This document shows, piece after piece, positions 1 through 9,729 of a DNA stretch of 64,000 nt. The position numbers and the translations under genes are program-made. This DNA comes from Bromus sterilis (taxonomy: Eukaryota; Streptophyta; Magnoliopsida; Poales; Poaceae), in assembly GCA_950022295.1 (NCBI GenBank), contig OX465598.1, positions 3,534,001 through 3,598,000 on the forward strand. Direction: 5' to 3'. Below the pieces are notes generated by a model. It ran no database searches, had not been told where the DNA came from, and saw only the letters and a program-made list of their open reading frames with translations. The first letter of the stretch is position 1. Each line of letters starts with the position of its first letter.

Positions 1-1808
1 TATAAAGCAACCACCAAAAAACATTCACGATCGAGCTATACAAAATGGTGAGGTAATCCTCAAACAAAGCTGATCCCAAGATATATGGACCAGGCAATGC
101 ACGCTGACTACGTACTGCTACCGAAAGAGAAAATATAATGAATTGAGTACAACACCACTCTACTACAAAATTGCACGAACTTTGTGTTAAACTTGTAATT
201 TCAGCCATGTTAAGTAACTTCAAGTTTGTGTACACTTTTAACGAAGAGGGGGATACGTACCAAATCAAAACTCTTTCCTTTTTCATGTAAGATCGACTTC
301 TTAATGTGTCGAGTCACAACAAAATAGCACAAACGGCAGGTGGAGAAATTGCAGCTATCACCTTAACACTAAAGAAAAGTTTGACCTCAGGATTGCAAAC
401 AAAAGGATGAAAAAGAGAAAGTTTTCCACTGGGAGCAACTGTTTGAAAAAATCTTATTTTTCGGTGAGAACAACACGATGAGACCATGTGAACATAAGTA
501 AGACATGAATACAATTATGGACTCTATTTTGTTGGCTTTGAGGAGCCGTGTGTCATTTTTCTTTCGTTTTTAGGTGTGTTTGTGTTGTTGCCTTAGCAAA
601 CCTTTTATTTACTATCCCGCACTTGAACTAGTGGTATGGAAGTGGTGATTATTTTATTTATAACCAGGGTAATAATCTAGTTTTGTTAAGTGGTGATCGA
701 AATTCTTACAATCCATTTTATTGTATGGATCAGTATTGACGTAGATCACCACTTCTATATATACCCCTTGTAAGCCGTCGCACGAGATACGATCATCATT
801 GTAAATCCTCAGCATTTTTAACCTCTTCGGATATAGTGAAGTTTGGTTGGCTGGCACCCATGTTTTTTTCTTCTCATTTGAGGGGTTTTCCATGTTAAAA
901 TCTCGTGTCCCCGTGTTGATTTGATCATTTTCGATTTCTTCTGTGTGACGGTTATATAAAAATTCCAAATAGAATCATAGACTCAAACCCATATGTAAGC
1001 ACCTCCACTAATAACGCAGGACCAACTCGGCTGAGTTGGCTTCATGATTTATTTTGATCAAATACACATATCATCTGAGGTCATATTTTTCTTAATTAGC
1101 ATGAATGTCAGGTTTTTTTACGGTAGCTTGAATGTTAGTTAAGTATGAAGTTTTTCTTTCCCATATCGAACCATTTGAGCCGTTCGGCGGTCCGACATGT
1201 GAAGCAGGTGCTCATTCGGTCCACTCACTAGTCCGGGTTTTTAAACTTCGATTGTATCTATAATAATCCTAAAGAAATTCGACACATCTTTTCTAAAGTT
1301 GCATCCAAATATCATGTGTTTGCTTATTCAAGTGTTTTTATTTTCAATCAAACCGAGCACCAAATACAACCAGATCAAGATAATGGGTAACTGAACTCAT
1401 AGATGGAAAAACTTCATCAAAGTCTTGTCGAGGATGGATAATTTAGAAACCCAACCAGCAAAATACTTTCAATGTCATATAGAGGATATAACATTGTCAA
1501 TAAACTAGCACAAAATGTCAATTAAACAGTGTTATAGAACCACCGAGTATTCCAACTAGCTATATTTCGGTACAATTGTAGCCACACACATTTGCACACG
1601 TACACTCACATGACATCTACTGAAAACAAAACCGTGTAAGATGTGAGGATATAGGTCAGTGTCGTCGATCCGTGTTATTAGATCCAGCAACTCGCTTGTT
1701 TTCTTCAACCTACGGACGACTGTCCTCTCTACTGGAAATGTCAACCGCAATGGCCAAACACACCCCACCAATATTCCTCGGAGAATAGTAATCTCCATTG
1801 TAGGAGTA
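1..1808. other. intergenic, nothing recognised
   Basis: No gene, LTR or clear transposon end was recognised. Open frames here are short and resemble nothing known. The part next to 1,800 lies downstream of the short bZIP gene and replaces the C-terminal coding part found in the paralogue at 29.6-30.4 kb. Confidence 0.5.
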
Positions 1809-2366
1809 CTAAAGAAAACACGTATGAGGTTGTTCACAGGTTCCTATAAAATCACATGAACTCATGACCTGGGCACCGCCGCCCTTGGCCGGCCGGCGCT
1901 GGTAAGGGAAGGCGCCGATCTCCCCTTCGATCCTCCCCCTGACGTCGACGAGCAGGCATCGCAGCCTGGCCGCCTCGGCCTCCAGCGCGGCGTGGTCCTG
2001 GACCCTCTTGGCGAGCTGCTTGTTGATGGCCCTCAGACGGGCCGCCTCCTCCTCCAGCAGCGCCGTGTGCGCCTTCTTCTTCTCCCGATACTTGCGCACC
2101 GCCGCCCGGTTGCCCTTCTTGCTCCTGGAAGTGGCGTGGCCGTACTCCTCGAACTCCGCCGGGGACTCGGCGGCGGCGTCGGAGGACTCGGCGCCGGCGG
2201 CGGCCATCTTGGTGGAGTGGACGTGGAGGCAGGTGTGGGTGTGGGGGAGGTGGTGGGCGGGCGGGTTGCAGGTGTGGGTGTGGGTGCACGCGAGCTGCTC
2301 CGCCGTGTCCATGAGGATGTCGTCGAAGTAGCTGCCCATGGAGCAGTCGAGGTCGCCGTCGTCCAT
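1809..2366 (-). CDS. short F-group bZIP transcription factor (zinc-deficiency regulator type, C-terminally truncated)
   Basis: Predicted 185-aa protein. Residues 26-50 hold the Cys/His-rich motif ACTHTHTCNPP...HTHTCLHVH, the zinc-sensor motif of plant F-group bZIPs (Arabidopsis bZIP19/bZIP23 group), which bind the RTGTCGACAY element and activate ZIP zinc transporters under zinc shortage. Residues 85-100 are the basic region with the N-x7-R pattern (N86, R94), followed by a leucine zipper and the conserved RGRIEGEIGAFPY block. Compared with the paralogue at 29.6-30.4 kb it lacks an 18-residue N-terminal segment, and homology stops abruptly after SSCDF (residue 173); the last 12 residues are unrelated read-through. 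DNA-binding and sensor parts are complete, so the product could act as a short regulator or, lacking the C-terminus, as a competitor; it may equally be a decaying copy. ATG chosen because MDDGD matches the paralogue. Confidence 0.7.
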   Translation of the reverse strand: MDDGDLDCSMGSYFDDILMDTAEQLACTHTHTCNPPAHHLPHTHTCLHVHSTKMAAAGAESSDAAAESPAEFEEYGHATSRSKKGNRAAVRKYREKKKAHTALLEEEAARLRAINKQLAKRVQDHAALEAEAARLRCLLVDVRGRIEGEIGAFPYQRRPAKGGGAQVMSSCDFIGTCEQPHTCFL

Positions 2367-2467
2367 GGCGGCGCGCGATTAGCATGCAGCAGCTCGGCGT
2401 TGGAGACGCTTAATTAAGCTCAGCTCACGTGCTGCTTCTTGCGTTTTTTTCTTCTTGAGAATGAAAG

Positions 2468-2477
2468 ATGTCGACAT
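2468..2477. promoter_or_regulatory. zinc-deficiency response element (ZDRE) palindrome
   Basis: ATGTCGACAT, an exact match to RTGTCGACAY, the binding site of F-group bZIPs, lies 102 nt upstream of the ATG of the minus-strand F-group bZIP gene. Position and match suggest auto- or cross-regulation by this family. Site identity is seen; function is inference. Confidence 0.55.
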
Positions 2478-3090
2478 GATGGGAAATACTGTACTGCGAC
2501 ATGGACCAGAAGAAGAAGCAACCCATTTCCATCTATATTCGTATTTCTTCTTTTCCTCAGAGGAAAAAGAGCCGGTGCCTGGTGTGGAATATTATTATTT
2601 GAGAGGGAGATGCTAAATGTCCGCCACAAAACCATTTACTAAGACATACCAATCGAGATTCTTTTGGCCGGGCGGCAAGGATGATAAGAATAAATATCAT
2701 ATAGTTAAGTGGTTCCCCGCAAAAAAAAAAGTGGTTGAAAATACGCAAATCCAAAAAAAAGTGGGGCGAAATGAAATATGATCATGTAAATGAATAAACA
2801 TCATAACATTTTTTTTGCGGGTTCATACGTAACATTTAAAGTCTCAGTTATTTTTTTGTTTTCCACATCGCTCTCTTGTCCTGGCAAAAAATATTCGGAC
2901 GTGATAATTGTGTGTTGGATTTTTTATCTTGTTCTAAGGAACTGGGGCTAAGACTGAATTGAGCTTTGCTACACGTATGGACCTGTTACAGAAATTTTAC
3001 GCGCGGCTGGCGGGGCAACCAATTAAATTCAGGAGGGGCCCGAGTAATTAGAAAGGGATAATTAGGTGAGCTAATTAACGTAAGACAGGT
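2478..3090. other. 5' flank of short bZIP, otherwise nothing recognised
   Basis: Upstream region of the minus-strand bZIP. It holds A- and T-runs but no further gene or recognised transposon. Confidence 0.4.
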
Positions 3091-3114
3091 CAGCGTGTAG
3101 ATGAAATCCGAAAT

Positions 3115-3792
3115 ATGCTATCAATCCTCAATAGCCTTGCTGAATATTTTAACAAGATGAATGAAGTCTTACCAAAATCAGCAAAAATGGTAGTTCCAAA
3201 GAAATTTGAAGGTCAAAAGGATGAAGCACTATATATCCTATTTGACGGAAATAAACCAGGAATATATATGACTTGGGAAGAGGTTATGATTGAAAAAATA
3301 GATGCAAGAAAGAAAGGCGAAGATGTCACATTCAAGAAATATGATAATATAAATGAAGCATTAATGTGGGCAAGAAAAATAATAGGAGAAAATTACTATA
3401 TAGACCCAAAGGCCAAAGAATATATTCAAAGGAGAAGGGCCAATGATAATATATCAAACCCACCAACACCAAAAGCCGCAAAGGCAAAACCATCAGGTTC
3501 AAAGAATATCAACGAAGAATGTCCCCCAAGATATCATACATATAAAGAATGCCTTCTAAAGGGAATTGACCCTTTGGATAGCGAATACATAGACCAAGAA
3601 TTGGACAAAAGGTTTGAAGAATTTTCTAAAATAATGAAAAATGAATTAAAAGAAGAAATATTAAATGAAATACAGATGGAAATGGACAAAAAATTTGAAG
3701 AAATTAAAAAAGAATGTGACTCGAAATTTGACTTCAATATCTCAGAAGCTGATCAAATGGATATTGCAGGACATGGGCAACTACCTGAATAG
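3115..3792 (+). CDS. viroplasmin/transactivator-like ORF of an endogenous pararetrovirus
   Basis: Uninterrupted 225-aa frame with base composition unlike host genes (AAA/GAA/ATA-rich codons). Residues about 36-92 show the pattern of the caulimovirus viroplasmin / RNase H1 N-terminal-like domain: a strand ending in LYILFDGNKPGIY, a W-E-E helix start, then FKKYDNINEALMWARKII. This fold binds RNA/DNA hybrid or ribosome-associated partners in relatives. The tail (about residues 160-215) is a charged Lys/Glu-rich predicted coiled coil. Upstream coding capacity is missing, so the ORF may be the last gene of the viral genome. No lesion is seen in the frame. An alternative is a retrotransposon that captured the same small domain. 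Confidence 0.55.
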   Translation: MLSILNSLAEYFNKMNEVLPKSAKMVVPKKFEGQKDEALYILFDGNKPGIYMTWEEVMIEKIDARKKGEDVTFKKYDNINEALMWARKIIGENYYIDPKAKEYIQRRRANDNISNPPTPKAAKAKPSGSKNINEECPPRYHTYKECLLKGIDPLDSEYIDQELDKRFEEFSKIMKNELKEEILNEIQMEMDKKFEEIKKECDSKFDFNISEADQMDIAGHGQLPE

Positions 3793-3910
3793 AAACCATA
3801 AACAGCCACCTGCAAATATTCCGAATTTAGATTGATATTGCTATCAATTATTCGGGCGCGGAGAGCATATACCCTCAACCCGAATATTGATACCTGTATA
3901 TTTTTAAATT

Positions 3911-3963
3911 ATGATAAAAAATAAATAAATAAATAAATAATTATAATTATAATTATAATAATA
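3911..3963. repeat. AT-rich simple repeat
   Basis: AAAT units run into ATTATA units directly after the pararetroviral ORF; AT-dinucleotide-like tracts are common beside endogenous pararetrovirus integrations. Confidence 0.6.
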
Positions 3964-4297
3964 TATCAGCAGCAGGCGTTGCATCCAAGTGTTTTCTCAT
4001 GTGCGCATACAGCCATGAGTTGAAGAGCAAGCCAATGGTGTGAGCAATGCGAGTCTTTGCATGTTGCTCATATGCTAGAAGACAATGGAGGCAAGCTGAT
4101 TATTCACCGAGAGACAATGCCCATGTGAAAAAAGCGAAGATTCCTGAAGATTGAAGTTTGTCGGGCACTCTCTCTCGAACTTATCCATACCCTAGAAGGA
4201 CACGCATGTACCCTAGTAGGACACGTGTGATTGCTACCGTGTGTAAAATAAATAAGTGGAGGCAGGCTCTCGAAGGCTCCCTTGCAGCCATCCGCGG

Positions 4298-4307
4298 CTA
4301 TAAAAGG
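4298..4307 (+). promoter_or_regulatory. TATA box of pararetroviral promoter
   Basis: CTATAAAAGG, followed about 30 nt downstream by CAAGACACGCAAAAAC, resembles the pregenomic-RNA promoter layout of pararetroviruses. Confidence 0.45.
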
Positions 4308-4860
4308 AGACCTTGGACTCAGAAGCAAGACACGCAAAAACACTCAGAGCATCAAGAGCATCAAGTTCCTCCACCAGAGCACTTCCACTTTCCCTTAGTA
4401 GTAGCTCCACCACCACCTTGTAGTATAGCCACTATATCGAAGGAGTTGTATTAGCCAAGAATATTAAGGTAATTTCCTCAGTCCGTGTAATCCCTTCGGG
4501 GCCTCCCGAAAGGGAAAACCATATGTAAATTATGTTGTGGAAATGATGTAGTTTCTTGTCTCACTTGGTCTTTTTATTTATGAATTTATGGGACGAACTC
4601 TTATGCTAAGGATCCTATAGGAGAAACCTCTGCCGGTAGTTCTCTGTTTAAGCCTAGTGTGGCGTTTGAATGAGAACCTTGTGGCCGTAGAGAAGTGTTC
4701 CCTTCGGGTGGAACTGCCTGGGAAGACGATAAGAATTTACCCCATAAATTTGCATATAAAACCATCAAGTGAACGTAATTAGCTACATCTGAAACAACAT
4801 AATGAAAAATATGGTGAGTACCAAGTAGAACTTTACACATACGCGTACACAGTCATTCGT

Positions 4861-6116
4861 GCTGTTGGCCTCGCCAGCCTTAATAAGATCCTGCATTAAA
4901 TCATAATTAACGCACAAATATTAGTGAATATTTAAATATTAGTGGGAATAGTAAAATACTATTCCAAATAGTGCATTGAATAGTGTACCCAATAGTGAAT
5001 AGTAAAAGCACTATTGAAGATAAAAAGCATACACACACATACTCCACCGTACCTACCTAATCACATATTAGTCTAATCCATATTACTAGAATATTTATTT
5101 AATTATCTATATTGTTGGTAGCATTTTTGGACTGAATTCGTACTTATGCTGAATGTTGACATGAGTGTTTCTCTATGTGCTACGGTGGCAGGCCTTGCAA
5201 CACCTAATAAAACAAAATCCTTGTGTATGACAACATGTCAGCCACGTGTACGGTTAGCCCACCCCCACCCCCACTCACTAGACACAAAATTGTTTTTAGC
5301 CTTACTCACTTTATGAGGTTTTTACCTAAAAATTGTGCAAAACCTTTTGAGTTAATTATTAATTATCCCCCCCTCTTATCGGGCTAATCTTTTTTGGGGG
5401 AAGAGAGCCCAAGGTCTATGATAGATCGGTGTTGCTCTCCGTTTGGGCGTGGTAACTCAAGTGGTCCGGAACGCTTGTGTAGTGGATCCTGAAATTGCAT
5501 AACACTAATGGCACATTTAACAGAATTTCTTATTCACATTGTGGATCAACTCTTCAGCATCCTTTCTCTATTAACCAAACAAAAATGACTTTTGGATCTT
5601 GATAGAGCTACTTATAGCAACCAAACAAAAATGACTTTTGCTCGACCTGTATCTGATCACGTTGTATTGTGAATACGTATTCGCCTTCATTGCCGTTTTT
5701 CAACCAAACACATTTTAATATATTCCTACCGGCGTGCATGCATATCCTTAACCCTCTTCCACAAGGCCAGCCCTGGGGGAGGGTGGGGGGGACAAGGGGC
5801 AGGTACCCCGGGGCCCTTCCCAGGTATGCAAGTAGCCTATGAGCCATGGCTCAGGGACAGAGGCAACCAGACGCACGAACACATAACTTGAAATATGGAT
5901 TGTCTCATAGAATATTAGTTTCTGTGTGAGGGTTGTTGCTATACTTGTATATTTACCTCATACCAATCAACGGGCTAGTTCTAAGAGAGATTTACACATG
6001 TTTTGGATGTTCAAGGAACGAGGCAAAATCACAGATTATTATTTTGACATTTGCGTTACGACTTATGATTGAGGCCTCGGGTTCTAGCTTTGCCCAGTCC
6101 CCTGGAATTTGAGGAT
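4861..6116. other. intergenic, nothing recognised
   Basis: No gene or known element seen. A 22-nt phrase (ACCAAACAAAAATGACTTTTG core) occurs twice near 5,573 and 5,620. The last five bases before the Copia element are its target-site copy. Confidence 0.4.
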
Positions 6117-6121
6117 CAACC

Positions 6122-7828
6122 TGTTGGATATGTGCCCTAGAGACAAATTAATAAAGATATTTGTCACATATCCGTTTTGTTCATAATACGTTTTATACTG
6201 TGCTATAACTGTATTACTTCGAAATACTAATACAGGTGTAGTATAAAACATGGTCCGTAGTTTAACTCGGGTAAACTATCTCATTGGGCAATTGATTGAT
6301 CAAGCTTTCCTGATCATGGCGACACTTAAGTCCATTGACAATGAGGTCATATCATTAGGGGAATGATGTGATGGACGTACACCCACCTAAAGTATTGCAA
6401 TGTGATCGGGTCACATAGTTCAACGTTGCTATGACTTTGTAACGTATGGCTTAGTCCTTAGACCGTAATGATCATACGTAAGCACCATCTATGATGAGAC
6501 TTTAATTTGTATCCCACCGCCTGACTGAAATATGATGGCTATAACGGTGCACTTTAGGTATTCCGAAATAGATGGTTGATGAGTATGTTAATAGATCAGA
6601 GCGGGATTTGTCAGTCCTTGTGACAGGACAGGTACTCTGGGCCCACTCGGTGATATTGCATCAATAGCTTGCAAGCAAGTGACTAGGTCACAAGAGAGGC
6701 AATGATCATGGACGAGTAAACTTGTTTGTTGTGAACGAGATGTGAACACGGTATGTAGCATACCGACGATCAAACCTCGGACAAACAAAGTACCGCAGCA
6801 CAAAGGGATTACGTCGTATCTTAACGGTTTCCAAAAGTGATCGAAGTTCATTCGATGGAAGCGCAGGGGCTATCAAAGATTGTAACCAGGTTCAATTGAT
6901 TAGTCATTGATCAATGAGAATGTCTCGATCATGTCTGTTGTTTCCTGGACCGTAGGGTGTCACACTTAAGGGGCAATCGATGCTAGGACAGATTCGGGAT
7001 CATCGGTGAAATATGAGAAAGCACCGGAATAGTTCCGGGAGAGAACGGAAGTTGTTCCAGATATTTTGAAAGGTTCAAAATAATGTTTAATTATATTTAA
7101 TAATGTTTTAGTATTTAATTATCTAAATTAAATATTAAAATATATTTAAATTAATTAATTAAATGGAAAAAAGGCAAATGGGCCTCTTAGGGCCCATTAG
7201 GGGAAGGAGGGAGCCTCCCCCTTGGCCCATGGCGCCAAGGGAGGGGCCCACCCTCCATATGGCGCACCCCCCTCCCCTCCCCTTTGGTTTAGTACCACAT
7301 GGGAAGTTGGAGGAGGGTGGAAACCCCCCTTGGCCTATATAAGGAGGGGTAGACCCCCCTTTTCCTATCATCTCATTGAGTTCTCTCTCTCTCTCTTTCT
7401 CCTACCTCGAGCGGACCCCCCTTGTTTGGGGTTTGCACTTGGTTGGGAGTTCTCCACCATAAGCAAGTCGTCGCTCTGCCAGAGTCGGGATCCGAATCCG
7501 TCTTCTTTCCGTTGCTCGCCTGGTTCGGAGCCCGGAGGGAACATCGGTTGCACTGTACGTGTGTAATCTCCTCGAGGCACTACACCTGTGGTGCTACTTC
7601 ATCGCCGGAGGTTCACCGGGAGTCTCCATCGCCGGTGGTCTTCTACACGACAGGGAGGTCGTAGTTCAGAGTCTACGCCAACCACGTTCGCAAGAACGTT
7701 TCCCTTTTTTCGGTCTTCAAAGGTATGAACTCTGATTCCCTCCGTTACATTACATCGCCATAGCATAGATCTTGGGTTCGGGTACCGTAGGTATGAAAAT
7801 TTTGTGTTTTCTGCCCCGTATCCCAACA
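6122..7828 (+). repeat. 5' LTR
   Basis: 1,707 bp. Contains a TATA box (CTATATAAGG, 7,335-7,344) followed by a CT-run, a plausible U3/R start. Open frames inside the LTR are on both strands and are not taken as genes. Confidence 0.93.
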
Positions 7829-7829
7829 G

Positions 7830-7843
7830 TGGTATCATGAGCT
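7830..7843 (+). promoter_or_regulatory. primer-binding site
   Basis: TGGTATCATGAGCT, one base after the LTR. The first eight bases match the complement of the initiator-Met tRNA 3' end, the usual Copia primer. Confidence 0.8.
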
Positions 7844-8793
7844 AGCTATGCGTAGATGTATTGTACGGGTAGAACACATCTAGGATGTGGGCATCGAATC
7901 TTCATTCGTTACCCTCCCACGTGTACTCATTTCGCGTTGCGGCAATGTTTGATGAAGCGACCCCCGACCAACCTTACGCGTTTACGCGAGACTGGTTCCA
8001 CGCTTGACATATGGCTTGTACCATATAAAGTGGCTGGGGGGTGTCTGTCTCTCTGCATTAGCGATGTGAAGATGTTTGCAACGGAGGGCCCCGACAGGGG
8101 TGTAATAGAGACGATTGGGGATCGGTGTTGTGGCATGTTTTCGCAGGATAGAAATCGGTTCTCTCTCTCGAAACCCCTAGCAGCCACGTAAAACTTGCAC
8201 AAGCTAAAGTAGAAAGGCGTTTTAACTTTGCTTTGCATGAAGGGGGATCATAGGTTGTATGATTTATAGTTTTACTTCCTGTTTTATGCTAGTATGCTAG
8301 ATATATCGACGGTAGCACGAAACAGGACCATCTCTCGCTAAAACCAACATAGTGTCCTTACCCTAGTGAGCACCACCTGGAAAGTTCTACATTATGGAGG
8401 CATCACGTGTCACACGGGTGTCAAACATTTTTTCGTTCACAAGAGGTGGGTGTAGCAAGCCTAGCATACCCAGAAGCATGGCCTTTTATGACACAGCAAC
8501 AAATCACATAGGGTGTGGTGGCGAGCCTGGCATGTGCAGACATGGCCTCGGGACACAAGAGACCGAAAGGTCGAGCATGAGTCACATGGATGATGTGATT
8601 GGCATGATGGCCTACCTTGAACAACATACTGATGGTCGTGTCACACGGGGGAGGTATGGTTTTCTAGGATCGTGTAATCACTTAGCAAAATTGAGAGATG
8701 TTTTCCTAAGTGAGAGTTTTAGAATTAATTGTAATTGAACTCCACATTATGAACAAAAGTCTAAATATGTATCATTGTGAATCAACCTTGTAG
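7844..8793 (+). other. Copia untranslated leader
   Basis: Stretch between primer-binding site and gag start with no conserved coding frame; it presumably carries packaging and dimerisation signals. Confidence 0.7.
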
Positions 8794-9729
8794 ATGACAG
8801 CACCACATCCCTCGTTCAACTTAGGATCATTCCTAGAGAAAGATAAACTGAAAACTAATGGGTCAAACTTCACCTCCTGGTTCCGCACCCTGAGGATTCT
8901 CCTCGTTCCCCTCAAAATGTCCTATGTACTTGAGACTGCATTAGGAGATGCACCAGCAACTACCACTACTCCGGCTGAGAAGAAAGTCTATCTCATTAAG
9001 TCGGATGATTCCTCCCTTGTCAAGAAGGGTATGCTCCATGCCATGGAGGCTGAACTGCGGAAACGGTTCGAGAGCTTCAGTGCTTATGAGATAATCACTG
9101 ACCTCAAGACCGTCTTTGCACCTCAAGCCAAGGTTGAGAGAAATGAAGTTTGTGAAGCTTTCTTCTCTGCAAAGATGGAAGAGCACACCAGCATGACTGA
9201 GCACGTAGTCAAAATGTCTGACTACGTTCAACGCCTAAATGATCTAGAATTTAAGATTCCAGATGAAGTAGCGATTGATAGGGTGTTGCGGTCGCTACCC
9301 CCTAGCTATGAGAGTTTTGTGTTGAAGTACAACATGCAAGGAATGGTTGAGACCCTTTCTGAATTGTTCACAATACTCAAAATTGCTGAGATGGAAATCA
9401 AGAAGGAGCACAGCTGCACCAAGTACCTAGAAGATAAGAAGGCCGGCAAGGTTGCCGGAAGAGACATGGATATATGTGATATACATGTTATTGATGTTTT
9501 TCTGACAAGTGCTCGGAGCAACGTCTGGATATTTGATACCGGATCAGTTGCTCACATCTGTAACTCCCAGGAGGGGATGCAGAATAAACGACTCTTGCGA
9601 AAGGATGAAGTGACGATGCGCGTTGGGAACGGTGCCAAGGTTGAAGTAATATCAATTGGCATGCTTCGTCTTAGTCTCCCTTCGGGATTGATTCTTGTCT
9701 TGAATAATTGCTATTATGTACCCCGTTGA
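8794..9729 (+). pseudogene. Copia gag and protease start
   Basis: Frame of 311 codons starting MTAPHPSFNL. The gag core (LKTNGSNFTSWFRTLRI, then LPPSYESFVLKYNMQGM) is typical of Copia. After EIKKEHS the sequence jumps directly to CTKYLEDKKAG: the CX2CX4HX4C zinc knuckle and its lysine-rich linker, expected here in this family, are missing except for the last cysteine, so genomic RNA binding should be lost. The protease active-site DTG is present in WIFDTGSVAHIC. The frame closes after NNCYYVPR, where a frameshift separates it from integrase. Confidence 0.85.

Larger units (their letters stand above)
3090..4860 (+). mobile_element. endogenous pararetrovirus relic (Caulimoviridae-like)
   Basis: A-rich ORF with a viroplasmin-like domain is followed by a non-coding stretch with a TATA box (4,298), a CA/AGCATCAAG-rich putative transcript start and a leader-like region containing short hairpins such as CCTTCGGGGCCTCCCGAAAGG (two short arms). 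ORF then promoter then leader is the order of a circular pararetrovirus genome spanning its origin. No reverse transcriptase, coat or movement protein is present, so this is a fragment, not a complete provirus. Boundaries are approximate and no target duplication is expected for this type of integration. Confidence 0.5.

Noticed and set aside
1852..2417. Gly/Arg- and Val/Gly-rich frames overlapping the short bZIP
   Set aside because: Low-complexity shadows of a GC-rich coding region; only the bZIP frame has domain motifs.
7159..7664. Overlapping open frames in both LTRs on both strands
   Set aside because: They repeat in both LTRs, lack conserved motifs and reflect C-rich repeat sequence around the promoter.
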